From an uncultured Anaeroplasmataceae bacterium (GTDB lineage: Bacteria; Bacillota_I; Bacilli_A; Acholeplasmatales; Anaeroplasmataceae), in the NCBI GenBank assembly GCA_947589245.1, contig CANQBD010000010.1, positions 1 through 52,234 on the forward strand: a DNA stretch of 52,234 nucleotides, written 5' to 3'. This document shows positions 32,401 through 39,703 of the stretch, piece after piece. Position 1 is the stretch's first letter; each line of letters starts with the position of its first letter. Made by a program: the position numbers and the translations under genes. Under the pieces are notes generated by a model. It was not told the origin of the DNA. It made no database searches and was given only the letters and a program-made list of their open reading frames with translations.

Positions 32401-32540
32401 CTATCATTAGCTAAAACATCATAGCCATCACTAGTTTTTTTGATTGTTATTAAATCTTTTATTTCTTCTTCTGAAAGACTAAGTATTTTATCAATAATAT
32501 TAAGTTGGCGATAGCTTAACAATAACTCATATAATTGCAT
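29472..32540 (-). CDS. SNF2-family helicase with SWIM zinc finger
   Basis: A 1022-residue SWI2/SNF2 ATPase. The N-terminus has a SWIM finger CxC...CxH (CHC at 72-74, CVH at 83-85). A long middle part without clear motifs is next. The helicase core starts with LRPYQLEGFKWL, then Walker A LADDMGLGKT, box II ADEAQYIKN, LTGTPIENGLADLWS, and the C-lobe FSQFASV, LDGSTS, LKAGGTGLNL and ATDRAYRFGQ. Bacterial SNF2 proteins remodel protein-DNA or RNA-polymerase complexes; the target here is unknown. AGAGGGATAATT precedes the ATG. The gap to the phosphatase gene is 2 bp. Confidence 0.92.
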   Translation of the reverse strand: MQLYELLLSYRQLNIIDKILSLSEEEIKDLITIKKTSDGYDVLANDRLFVFMGPISIKLELNTNCLIVSSECHCLEHYRKKECVHLAIVYALALRILNPLEYNKQVKAYRRTKLTVEQQKILNRLAADLRTNSAYFQRIHLAVEINCKDGYNLALRIGYDKEYVIKSISEFVDNMEGNKYYAYGQKLAFTHSYEVLDDVSKEFYSFLLNLSHENSLKTIKLKRNQLLKILEIYHNHGIYFSFSLDKSGYYPIVDIDNVKIILDDKLLYIDKPVGSKELICGVNYAYFLGQDRIYAYRFKKRNEAIIFNALFKSSEKSIFIEAVEKDFIANLLPVLKQEVVIEETFYERFSLPPVLINSYFIYQNGNIINNYQINVEKSYSNTPYVEQILDGYLKSLESFGFEKVKDAYVLSSAEQQYFFLTSDISALKNYGEVFFDESIKSITLKKSNRVTVSISYNVGFLDFKFDGGNLTIEEIQAMLNAYHQKKHFVKLKNDVILEIAEADVKEIDNFLEDFNIKVADLPKKVNKSLNYLLKLVGGNDQNVDLDEKIIKMIKKIQNYNTLAILPPSDFNNVLRPYQLEGFKWLKTLASFGFGGILADDMGLGKTLEIIAFIASDEVAKPTLIVCPMSLVYNWENECEKWHFKVPIKLIIGNALEREEIINGINYEEKGIYITSYDSLRRDISLYEKEFRFIIADEAQYIKNQNALKSTAIKQIKSNMNFALTGTPIENGLADLWSIFDFLMPGYLADYNHFKERYESLIMHDDYEALDLLKKRVSPFILRRTKKDVLKELPDKLEEVYYCKMGEQQEKLYQSNVLEIKQNLNKKAGSILALLTRLRQICITPELVYDGVFESAKLQLALELIRRGLASKHRILLFSQFASVFPIISKMLAEEGIKYFILDGSTSALRRIELVDEFNNNLEIGVFMISLKAGGTGLNLVGADMVIHLDPWWNLSAENQATDRAYRFGQTKNVFVVKLVCKGTIEEKVLKLQQLKSELANSIIYNQSQAITLTKEDILELLD

Positions 32541-32542
32541 AA

Positions 32543-33337
32543 TTATCCCTCTAAATAATAATTTCTAAGCATAGCTTTCTTCTCTTCATCAAAACCTAAA
32601 ACATTGGTAATATAATTATCAAAGCTTCCATACTCACTATTAATGGTCTCAATAATTACATCGATATAATCGGGATAAACACCGAAGACACACCACAATA
32701 TTTCTTCATAATCTTTCCCAAAAACCTCTAACATCTTAGCTACCTCAGAAGCATAAAAATTATTAGTAGCTAAATAATCACTAACTATTAAATCCCAATC
32801 AAAATTCAAAATATATAATATTAAGATAGTAGCGAAACCTGCTCGATCTTTCCCTGCACTACAATGCCAAAGTGTCGCCCCAGCAGTAGGTTCTAAAAGA
32901 ACATTTAAAAATTTTTTATAAGCAGCATTTGAAAAACTATCTTTAATTAAATCGTGATAAATATTAACCATGAATTCCTTAGCACTTGCAAAACCGCTGG
33001 CCTTTTGCGACTCAATAAAATCATTAAAGTCCCTTTCCTTATCACCACTCTTGCTCATACCTAAACGTTCATTAGGTAAAATTGATATTGTATGATAACG
33101 AACGCCTTTTATTTTGACATCTGGCTTAAAATAAGCTTCATTTTCACACCTTAAATCAATGACTCTAGTTAAGTTATATTCATTTTTTAAACAAGCAATA
33201 TCTTCTTTATCCAACTTATTTAAAGCATCACTTCGAATTAAAAGATGCTGCTTGATATGCTTACCATCTTTGTTCACTAAATTAGAAAGTGATCGCGTAT
33301 TTGTTGTGTTTTTTAAAGCGATTTTTAAAGAATTCAT
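32543..33337 (-). CDS. Tyrosine-protein phosphatase-like
   Basis: A 264-residue protein with the phosphatase P-loop WHCSAGKDRAGFATI (HCX5R) in the middle and the start NTRSLSNLVNKDGKHIK followed by LLIRSDAL. This matches the bacterial tyrosine/serine phosphatase group (LipA/MptpB-like) with no signal peptide. Substrates may be phosphoproteins or phosphoinositide-like lipids. The ATG at 33337 has AGGTGAT upstream. It is the first gene of a minus-strand run to ackA. Confidence 0.82.
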   Translation of the reverse strand: MNSLKIALKNTTNTRSLSNLVNKDGKHIKQHLLIRSDALNKLDKEDIACLKNEYNLTRVIDLRCENEAYFKPDVKIKGVRYHTISILPNERLGMSKSGDKERDFNDFIESQKASGFASAKEFMVNIYHDLIKDSFSNAAYKKFLNVLLEPTAGATLWHCSAGKDRAGFATILILYILNFDWDLIVSDYLATNNFYASEVAKMLEVFGKDYEEILWCVFGVYPDYIDVIIETINSEYGSFDNYITNVLGFDEEKKAMLRNYYLEG

Positions 33338-33410
33338 AAATATCACCTAAAGATTATTTTATCATAAAAAGAAAAAAAATTGTATATAATTTAGTGGTGA
33401 TTTTAAAAAA

Positions 33411-33530
33411 ATGAATGAAATAGCTAGAAATTATAATGATGGTTTAACAAAACGCTCATTTAATAATCAACAACAATCGCACATGCCCAAAAAGAAACCT
33501 AAAAAAAATGCGGAAAAAAAGAAAAAATAA
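33411..33530 (+). CDS. Hypothetical basic 39-residue peptide
   Basis: A micro-ORF starting MNEIARNYNDGLTKRSF and ending in a Lys-rich tail (PKKKPKKNAEKKKK). A GGTGAT site at about 33396 and a TATAAT at 33385-33390 precede it, but the -35 is poor. The strongly basic tail suggests nucleic-acid or ribosome contact. The A-rich composition could also create such a tail by chance. Confidence 0.5.
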   Translation: MNEIARNYNDGLTKRSFNNQQQSHMPKKKPKKNAEKKKK

Positions 33531-33573
33531 TTTAAAATCTCTTCCATTTAGAGTATAATTTAAGAAATGGAAG
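33531..33573 (+). promoter_or_regulatory. mntR promoter with palindromic operator or RBS hairpin
   Basis: TTTAAA (33531-33536), 17-base spacer and TATAAT (33554-33559). A perfect 9-bp inverted repeat, CTTCCATTT (33541-33549) and AAATGGAAG (33565-33573), brackets the -10. The right arm runs into the Shine-Dalgarno GGAAGGTG. It may be the operator of the regulator it precedes. Confidence 0.6.
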
Positions 33574-33582
33574 GTGATAAAT

Positions 33583-33948
33583 ATGTCTTTACTAGAGTCA
33601 GGAGAAAATTATTTAGAAGCCATCTTAATACTATCAAAACAACATAGAGAAATTCACGCCATCGACATTGTTAATCAATTAGGCTACTCTAAACCATCTG
33701 TATCAATAATGTTAAAAAAATTGAAAGAGGATGGCTACCTAATAGTTAATGATGAGAGTCATATTTATTTAACAGCTAAGGGTGAGGAAGTAGCTAATAA
33801 AATCTATGAAAGACATACAACTCTTACTGACTTTTTTAAAATGTTAGGAGTCAATAAAGAAACAGCTGAAGCTGATGCTTGTAAAATCGAGCATGATCTA
33901 TCTGATGAAACATTTGAAGCAATTAAACAATTTAAGACAAAAATATAA
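33583..33948 (+). CDS. mntR: DtxR/MntR-family metalloregulator
   Basis: A 121-residue protein with an N-terminal winged helix (ESGENYLEAILILSKQHREI, then GYSKPSVSIMLKKLKEDGYL) and a helical dimerisation/metal domain containing CKIEHDLSDET. It lacks the C-terminal SH3-like domain, as in MntR. Members of this family repress manganese or iron uptake when metal is bound. The ATG at 33583 has GGAAGGTGA upstream; a GTG three codons before is less likely. No manganese transporter is in the window. It converges on the Dps-like gene through a shared terminator. Confidence 0.82.
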   Translation: MSLLESGENYLEAILILSKQHREIHAIDIVNQLGYSKPSVSIMLKKLKEDGYLIVNDESHIYLTAKGEEVANKIYERHTTLTDFFKMLGVNKETAEADACKIEHDLSDETFEAIKQFKTKI

Positions 33949-33968
33949 AAGGGTCGCTTGACCCTTTT
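33947..33968. terminator. Bidirectional terminator between mntR and dps
   Basis: AAAAGGGTC/GACCCTTTT, a 9-bp stem with a four-base loop. It serves both converging genes and overlaps the last bases of each. Confidence 0.85.
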
Positions 33969-34395
33969 ATTCTTTGCTCTGTCTAAGCATCCAAAGACTT
34001 TTTCCCAAAAAAGTCATTAACTCATCCATTAATAAAGATAGATAATATATTGATTGATCATCACTTAATTTTTTTATTTCTTTAACCTGATCATTAATTA
34101 AAACAAAATCAAATATTAAAGAATTAATAACCTCAGCTGAAGAAATAAAATGTTCTTCAAATTCTTTTAAGGAACTTTCAATAAGATGATTACTTAAAGT
34201 TGTTAAGGGCTTTAACCCATTTATTAACATTCCTTCAGCTACTTTATCAGTAAATTCCAAAAAACTACTATAATATTCTTCTAGCTTAGTATGAATGACC
34301 ATAAAATCATGACCCTTTACATACCAATGATAGCCTTGCAATTTATGATATTCAACTATTAAATTGGCAAGCAATTTATTTAACTTTTGTTCCAA
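33967..34395 (-). CDS. dps: Dps-family ferritin-like protein
   Basis: A 142-residue four-helix protein. The Dps ferroxidase pattern is visible: YHWYVKGHDFMVIHTKLEEY with His, His and Glu, then FTDKVAEGMLINGLKPL with the DxxxE pair. The C-terminal helix ends LWMLRQS. Dps stores iron and protects DNA from peroxide. It is slightly short, and lacks a Lys-rich N-terminal DNA-binding tail. AGGAGGAATAAG precedes the start. It faces the mntR-like gene, consistent with metal homeostasis. Confidence 0.87.
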   Translation of the reverse strand: MEQKLNKLLANLIVEYHKLQGYHWYVKGHDFMVIHTKLEEYYSSFLEFTDKVAEGMLINGLKPLTTLSNHLIESSLKEFEEHFISSAEVINSLIFDFVLINDQVKEIKKLSDDQSIYYLSLLMDELMTFLGKSLWMLRQSKE

Positions 34396-34467
34396 ACTTA
34401 TTCCTCCTATATATTGATATTATTACCCCCTAATTTGAAATATATACCAAAAGAAAAAGGTAAAACA

Positions 34468-35310
34468 TTAACGTCTTACCTCAATACTATTAACATTATA
34501 AATAACCTCACCATCCTGTTGCAGAATACCACAACCAAATGGTTTAGCTTTTAAATGCTGACATTTAATATATTCAATAGATTTTTTAAAAAATACAGTA
34601 TGCCAACCTAAAAAAACTAAAGGGAAAATTAAAAGTAATTTCCAGCGCTTAATATTATGTACAATACAGACATCTAAAAACTCATCTTCTCTTTTAGCCT
34701 TAGGAGTGATATGCATACCACCACCAAAATAAGAGCCATGATTACAAACAAAAAACCAAACATTATCAAAATTCTTAACCTTGCCATCCATTTCTAATTT
34801 TAAATGATAAGGTACAAACTTTTTAAAAACCTTTAAAGCTACACTAAAATAAGATTCTTTAACACCAAATTTAGCATTGTTGATTTGCTTATCACAAACA
34901 TAAGAATCAACACCCATGCCTACACCATTAATAAAAACATATTCTTCGGCATCATTGATTTTTACCACTGGTAAATCATTGACTAAATTGGTAATCTCAA
35001 AAGGTTTATTTTTGGTATAATCGCGAGCTAAATCATTACCTCTTCCACAAGCATAGGCGAAAATTTTAAATTTAACTTTTAAAGGATGAATACGATTTAA
35101 AAATTCATGGAAAGTTCCATCTCCACCAAAAAGATAAACTACATCATTTTGGCTTAAGCTACTACAAAATTCTTTTTCTTTATTTAAAATAGCATAAATA
35201 CTTAAACAAATTACATTTTGACCTTTAAAAAACTTTTTATTATATTTATTAGCAACCTTCAGTGGTTTGCCATTATTACTCTTTTCGTTATAAAGAAGAT
35301 AGTTCATCAT
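34468..35310 (-). CDS. Diacylglycerol kinase-like lipid kinase, YegS/BmrU family
   Basis: A 280-residue DAGK-catalytic-domain protein. It contains YLFGGDGTFHEFLNRI (nucleotide-binding GGDGT), ACGRGNDLARDY, and the C-terminal domain with NHGSYFGGGMHITPKAKRED and GEVIYNV. It would phosphorylate a lipid such as diacylglycerol at the membrane. The ATG at 35310 is 7 bases after AGGA; a GTG two codons before is possible. It follows the racemase gene by 40 bp. Confidence 0.85.
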   Translation of the reverse strand: MMNYLLYNEKSNNGKPLKVANKYNKKFFKGQNVICLSIYAILNKEKEFCSSLSQNDVVYLFGGDGTFHEFLNRIHPLKVKFKIFAYACGRGNDLARDYTKNKPFEITNLVNDLPVVKINDAEEYVFINGVGMGVDSYVCDKQINNAKFGVKESYFSVALKVFKKFVPYHLKLEMDGKVKNFDNVWFFVCNHGSYFGGGMHITPKAKREDEFLDVCIVHNIKRWKLLLIFPLVFLGWHTVFFKKSIEYIKCQHLKAKPFGCGILQQDGEVIYNVNSIEVRR

Positions 35311-35350
35311 TAACACATCCTATAATATTTCATTATAACTTAAAAATATA

Positions 35351-36277
35351 TTATTTTAAAGTATTTTGCTGATTAATAGTTAAAAATAGGCGATATTTTG
35401 TCGTTTTATTGGCAATGACAAATTCATCTTCGCTTATTTTATCCCCAAAAAACTCAACCCTATTACCAATCTTAACACTATCATCTACTAAGATAAAACT
35501 ATGATCCATACAACATTTACCAACACAATAGAAATACTTATCATTAATCCAAACTCGACCATTAAATAAATTATCAAGACCATTGGCATAACCAATATCA
35601 CAAACTCCTATTAAACAATCCTTAGTTGCTTTAAAGAGTCCATCATAACCAACAGTTTCATCTTTTTTAAGCTCTTTAATATTAACAATTTGACCATAAA
35701 AACTTAAGGCATTTTCATAAAGCATCTTCCCAACCCGTAAATCAAATAGAGTTTTACCATAGGCAATACTTCCCCCAATATGCAGTCTTTTATCATATTT
35801 ACGAGCTAATTCTTCCATAAATCTAATCTTATCTAAATTATTTTCAGCATATAAATGCGTATAGATGGCTTTAACAATTTTATCATTTATTAAAGCTAAA
35901 AAACCACTTTTCATTCCAAAACGATTCATACCTGTATCAATGGCTAAATGGCAGGAGATCTTATTTTCTTTAAAAAAAAGATAATCATCGTAATCATTTA
36001 AGGTTGGAGTCAAATTATATTTAATAAGCAAAGGAAAATCAGCTTTATTTATTTTTCCTAATATTAAAATTTCCGCCTCTGGAGCTAAACACCTTAAATC
36101 ATAACCTTCAGCTATATTTTTAACAGCATAGCGATTAAGATTATATTTTCTAGCTAGCTTGACCATTAAAGGCAAGCCAAAACCATAGGCATTATCTTTA
36201 ACAACTAAAATCAAATCATTAGTTAATAATATTTGCTTAAGATTGGATTCAATAACTTCTTCATTAATAGAACGCAT
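35351..36277 (-). CDS. alr: Alanine racemase
   Basis: A 308-residue PLP enzyme of the Alr family. VVKDNAYGFG carries the PLP Lys (usual AVVKADAYGHG), DTGMNRFGM, GVCDIGYANGLDN carries the catalytic Tyr, and GKCCMDHSFILV matches the VCMDQ region. It provides D-Ala for peptidoglycan. It is 50-80 residues shorter than typical Alr: the N-terminus begins close to the PLP Lys and the final strand region is reduced. GGTGATGAT precedes the ATG. Confidence 0.85.
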   Translation of the reverse strand: MRSINEEVIESNLKQILLTNDLILVVKDNAYGFGLPLMVKLARKYNLNRYAVKNIAEGYDLRCLAPEAEILILGKINKADFPLLIKYNLTPTLNDYDDYLFFKENKISCHLAIDTGMNRFGMKSGFLALINDKIVKAIYTHLYAENNLDKIRFMEELARKYDKRLHIGGSIAYGKTLFDLRVGKMLYENALSFYGQIVNIKELKKDETVGYDGLFKATKDCLIGVCDIGYANGLDNLFNGRVWINDKYFYCVGKCCMDHSFILVDDSVKIGNRVEFFGDKISEDEFVIANKTTKYRLFLTINQQNTLK

Positions 36278-36282
36278 ATCAT

Positions 36283-36345
36283 CACCAATTAACTATATGC
36301 AAAAATAAAAGAAAATAGATACATTTAAAATTACTTGCATATAAT
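36283..36345. promoter_or_regulatory. Divergent promoter region of alr and a micro-ORF
   Basis: The plus strand has TTGCATATAAT (36335-36345) and the minus strand has TTGCATATAGT (reading down from about 36302). The shared ATATGCAA...TTGCATAT forms an 8-bp inverted repeat with about 36 bases between arms. Both -35 elements are weak, which suggests an activator or a symmetric operator. Confidence 0.5.
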
Positions 36346-36360
36346 AGTAATGGTGATACT

Positions 36361-36441
36361 GTGGAAGATAAAATCATTTTGGGATTAGTACTTTTTATTT
36401 TACTCTTTTCAATCTTGAAACTTCCCAATAAACAAAAGTGA
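36361..36441 (+). CDS. Hypothetical 26-residue single-span membrane peptide
   Basis: A GTG-start micro-ORF beginning MEDKIILGLVLFILLFSIL and ending KLPNKQK. One hydrophobic helix with an acidic N-terminus and basic C-terminus, as in small membrane proteins. It has TATAAT 16 bases upstream, GGTGAT at 36352, and a terminator right after its stop. Family not recognised. Confidence 0.5.
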   Translation: MEDKIILGLVLFILLFSILKLPNKQK

Positions 36442-36460
36442 GTTATTCATTTTTGAATAT

Positions 36461-36510
36461 AAAAAGGCTCCAAAGCATTTTTACTAATTCATGCTTTAAG
36501 GAGCCTTTTT
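36461..36510. terminator. Bidirectional terminator
   Basis: A long imperfect stem, AAAAAGGCTCC...AAAGCAT against ATGCTTT...GGAGCCTTTTT. It ends the micro-ORF on plus and the lipoprotein on minus. Confidence 0.88.
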
Positions 36511-37040
36511 TAATTATGTAATTCTTTAAAAATATAAGATGCTAAGCTAGCATATTGAATAACACCATTTTCAATAAATTCTTTTGTCTTAGTTTTATTT
36601 AAATCGGAAGTATCAACATCAATACGACCATTTTTAAATGTCATAATAACAGGTGAACCATCACTTGGTGGCTCATGCATACCTATTATGTTTTTAACTT
36701 CCTTACGAGTAGATGAACTACCATAATAATCAGTTGAATTTACATAATATACAACAGCATCTTCACAACCTAAATACTCAGCTTGAATTTGTAAACTAGT
36801 AATGACATTACGACTAGTTACTGCGGAAGATGAAGCATAAACTAAAGCAAATACTTCACCATCTTCTTTCATTTCTGCAGCTTTTTCTAAAGAAATAGTT
36901 TCAAATATATTATCCTTTTCAATATCAGCACCAGCACCATGCCAATCTTCATAAAAATCATATTCTGAACAGCTTGTCATTGCCAGTAATAGCCCAAAGC
37001 TAAGAACTAATGCCCCACAAGCTTTTAAAAATCTCTTCAT
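36510..37040 (-). CDS. Thioredoxin-like lipoprotein without active-site cysteines
   Basis: A 176-residue protein with a lipoprotein signal peptide (LLLAMTSC, lipid-modified Cys at about residue 24). The mature part looks like a thioredoxin fold: VFALVYASSSAVTSRN where CxxC would be, and GSPVIMTFKNGRID with the cis-Pro. The missing CxxC rules out ordinary disulfide exchange, so a binding or chaperone-like role is possible. It has its own promoter and terminator and is therefore monocistronic. Similar folds occur in bacteriocin-accessory and Trx-like lipoproteins; the assignment is inferential. Confidence 0.65.
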   Translation of the reverse strand: MKRFLKACGALVLSFGLLLAMTSCSEYDFYEDWHGAGADIEKDNIFETISLEKAAEMKEDGEVFALVYASSSAVTSRNVITSLQIQAEYLGCEDAVVYYVNSTDYYGSSSTRKEVKNIIGMHEPPSDGSPVIMTFKNGRIDVDTSDLNKTKTKEFIENGVIQYASLASYIFKELHN

Positions 37041-37070
37041 TGTGTATCCTCCAATAAATCTCTAGCAAAT

Positions 37071-37099
37071 ATTATAGCCTAAAAACACTTAATTATCAA
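37071..37099 (-). promoter_or_regulatory. Promoter of the thioredoxin-like lipoprotein
   Basis: On the minus strand TTGATA (37099-37094), exactly 17 bases, then TATAAT (37076-37071), with GGAGG 25 bases further down. Confidence 0.82.
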
Positions 37100-37109
37100 T
37101 ATTTTTTTT

Positions 37110-39068
37110 CTATTCATAATCAAGTGGTAATAGATATTCACCACGATAATTTGAAAAGCCATCATCAGAATATTTTAGATAACGATTACCTAATGTAAAA
37201 CTACTTGCTTTATATATCCACATTTCATGACTATCAAAACAAATAATTTCATCAATACCATCATCATCTAAATCAAAGGCTTCAACACATAAAGTTGGAT
37301 GACCATCTTCTGGAAATAAAACTACCTTGTCTAAATTACCATCTAAAAGACCACCATCACTACTAGCGTTGGTTATAGCTAAAATATGCTTGCCATCGTA
37401 ATTAATTGGTGTAATAACATTACCATTTACCATTTGTTCAAACTGTTTTAATAAATTACCATGACTATCATATAAACAAATAATACCATCGCTACCCCAA
37501 AAGGCTGTTGCCATAATTTGAAGACCATCAAGCTCATTATTGTATTTTGCTACACTAATTCTTTGCGCATGACCAATCTCATTATGCTTATAAATAGATC
37601 CATCCATATTAATGATATTCATACCTTCATTACCAGAAGCTAAAATCAACTTCTTTGGCTCATTCTTATTAAGGCGAGCATAAATTATTTCATCAGTATG
37701 ATCACTATTCATTGGTAATGAAAATAAAAGCTTGCCATCATCATCAATCATATCATAACCAACAAACATCTCATCCTTACCATCATTATCAAAATCAGCA
37801 ATATAAGGAAAATGACCAGTATTCTTATGATGATATCGCCATAAATAATTAAAATTACTATCATATGCCCAAACGTTTTGATAACGGTCCTTAATAATAA
37901 AATCACCCTTATAGCCTAAGCCTCTAAAATCAGCTACCCTTATCGCATCAACATTTAAACGATAAAAAGGCTCATTCTTGACTAATTCATCACCTTTAAT
38001 GATCGGTGTAGGCATACTCTTCAAAATGTTACCGGTTAATAAATCAGCAATAATAATTTCAAAATCCATTGAATAAATAACCTCATATTTACCATCATTG
38101 TTGATATCAGCAATTTGAAAAGGCAAATCACAAGATATTAAAGTGTTATCTAAACAATTATTAGGCTCACCCTTTTGCCATAAAACATTCCCGTTATAAT
38201 CAAAACAAGTCAAACAAGAAAGGCGGGCAAAGCTATCTCTAATCATTCTTTTTTGATGCTGAGCAATTAAAAATATTGGCTTCCCATCAACTAATCTAAT
38301 TCTTAATTGACGACCGCTGCCAAAATTCATTAAATTAATTTTTTTAAGTAATTGGAGCTTAGGAAAATTCAAACATTTAAGAGCTAATCGTTCTTCTTCA
38401 GCTTTGAAAAGCTCTAAGTGTTCTTTATAAGCACTATCCTCCATCACTACTTTTATATTACTATAGCGACAAGCACTTTTAGCCACACACGCAATAAATC
38501 TGCCTCGTATAAAAGCTAAATCTGCTTCAAACATTAGCTTCCCATCAAGATAAACAAGAGCCTTTTTACCAACAACTAATTTAAAGTGATAGGTTTTTAA
38601 ATCAACAAAATCAAACTCTTTATAAGCATATTCAAAAAAACTTTCTTCTTCCCGATGATATAAAGCTAACCTATTACCCTTAATACCAATAAAATCATAA
38701 ACTCGCGAAGTAAGATAATTAAAGGCCATACCACAATAATGCTCAACTTCAAAAATCCTTAAATCAAATTCCAAAGTAAAGGCAGCATAAAGCTTTTTTT
38801 TATTCACTAAACAACAATAAACATTAGCGAAAGCACCCTTAGTATTATCACCACGATTTTGTTCTAAAAAACGCTTCTTGCCATCAGAAGTTATAAGCCA
38901 GCTACCATCTAAGCTTCGCCATTGATGTAAGGAAATAGGATCATACCAATTACCATAGACACCAGCTTGTTTCAAATAATGATATTCCCCTAAAGCAGAA
39001 TGAGCACGATCATAAGGAAATTCATTTAACTCTAAATCTTTAAAATCTTCCGATATAACTAATTTCAT
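37110..39068 (-). CDS. Beta-propeller protein with lyase-like repeats
   Basis: A 652-residue protein with no signal peptide. Residues about 40-230 look like a LamG-type beta-sandwich (for example KALVYLDGKLMFEADLAFI). From about 260 there are propeller blades with acidic metal-binding loops: IADINNDGKYEVIY, IADFDNDGKDEMFVGYDMID and FDLDDDGIDEIICFD. The DxxxDGxxE loops and the blade ending MIDDDGKLLF resemble PL11-type rhamnogalacturonan lyases. A cytoplasmic location would be unusual for these. The start overlaps the HAD stop (TAATG), so the two are coupled. Possible role is oligosaccharide breakdown; not firm. Confidence 0.55.
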   Translation of the reverse strand: MKLVISEDFKDLELNEFPYDRAHSALGEYHYLKQAGVYGNWYDPISLHQWRSLDGSWLITSDGKKRFLEQNRGDNTKGAFANVYCCLVNKKKLYAAFTLEFDLRIFEVEHYCGMAFNYLTSRVYDFIGIKGNRLALYHREEESFFEYAYKEFDFVDLKTYHFKLVVGKKALVYLDGKLMFEADLAFIRGRFIACVAKSACRYSNIKVVMEDSAYKEHLELFKAEEERLALKCLNFPKLQLLKKINLMNFGSGRQLRIRLVDGKPIFLIAQHQKRMIRDSFARLSCLTCFDYNGNVLWQKGEPNNCLDNTLISCDLPFQIADINNDGKYEVIYSMDFEIIIADLLTGNILKSMPTPIIKGDELVKNEPFYRLNVDAIRVADFRGLGYKGDFIIKDRYQNVWAYDSNFNYLWRYHHKNTGHFPYIADFDNDGKDEMFVGYDMIDDDGKLLFSLPMNSDHTDEIIYARLNKNEPKKLILASGNEGMNIINMDGSIYKHNEIGHAQRISVAKYNNELDGLQIMATAFWGSDGIICLYDSHGNLLKQFEQMVNGNVITPINYDGKHILAITNASSDGGLLDGNLDKVVLFPEDGHPTLCVEAFDLDDDGIDEIICFDSHEMWIYKASSFTLGNRYLKYSDDGFSNYRGEYLLPLDYE

Positions 39069-39703
39069 TATTCCACCATCCTTAATAAATCTGCTACACT
39101 ATCAATAATTGGAACTTGCCCTTTTTCTAACACCTCAACTGCCTGATGACCACAAGAAACCAACAGACATCTAGCTCCCATAGCTCTAGCAACCTCTAAA
39201 TCGTGTAAAGTGTCACCAATAAATAAAATATCTTCACCCTTTAAATTTTTCTGCTTTAAATAATCTAACGCAATACCAACCTTACTAGAAGCGTGAATAT
39301 TATCAATTCCTAAAATATCTTCAAAATAATTAACTATATCATAGCTTTCACATTGTTCTAAAAGGTTATTTCTTTCACTTGCCGATAAGATATATAGCTT
39401 ATACCCTTTTTCCTTAAGGATTGCAAAGGTTTCTTTCAAATGAGGATATAGCCCACATTTCAAAGAGGCTGGCTGATAAACCTTAATAAACCACTTAGCT
39501 AAAGATTCAAAGCTCTCCAAACTAAAATCAATTCCCGCAAGCTCATAATATTTTTTAACAGGGAAAGTAAAGATCTTTTTATATTCTTCAACTGTTAAAT
39601 TTTTTTTACCTTGTTTAGTTAAAATCTCATTTAACAAAGTTAAACAAAGCTCAACATCATTAATTATTGTGCCATTAAAATCGAAAAAAATATGTTTTTC
39701 CAT
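39068..39703 (-). CDS. HAD hydrolase, phosphoglycolate phosphatase-like
   Basis: A 211-residue HAD protein with motif I FFDFNGTIIND (Asn replacing the usual Asp before GT), motif II YILSAS, motif III Lys around ASSKVGIAL and motif IV ILFIGDTLHDLEVA. It is different from the HAD at 28340 in sequence. It is coupled to the propeller protein, so it may act on a phosphorylated sugar product. The ribosome site is weak (CCGTGAT). It follows a long structured leader (39704-39965). Confidence 0.78.
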   Translation of the reverse strand: MEKHIFFDFNGTIINDVELCLTLLNEILTKQGKKNLTVEEYKKIFTFPVKKYYELAGIDFSLESFESLAKWFIKVYQPASLKCGLYPHLKETFAILKEKGYKLYILSASERNNLLEQCESYDIVNYFEDILGIDNIHASSKVGIALDYLKQKNLKGEDILFIGDTLHDLEVARAMGARCLLVSCGHQAVEVLEKGQVPIIDSVADLLRMVE

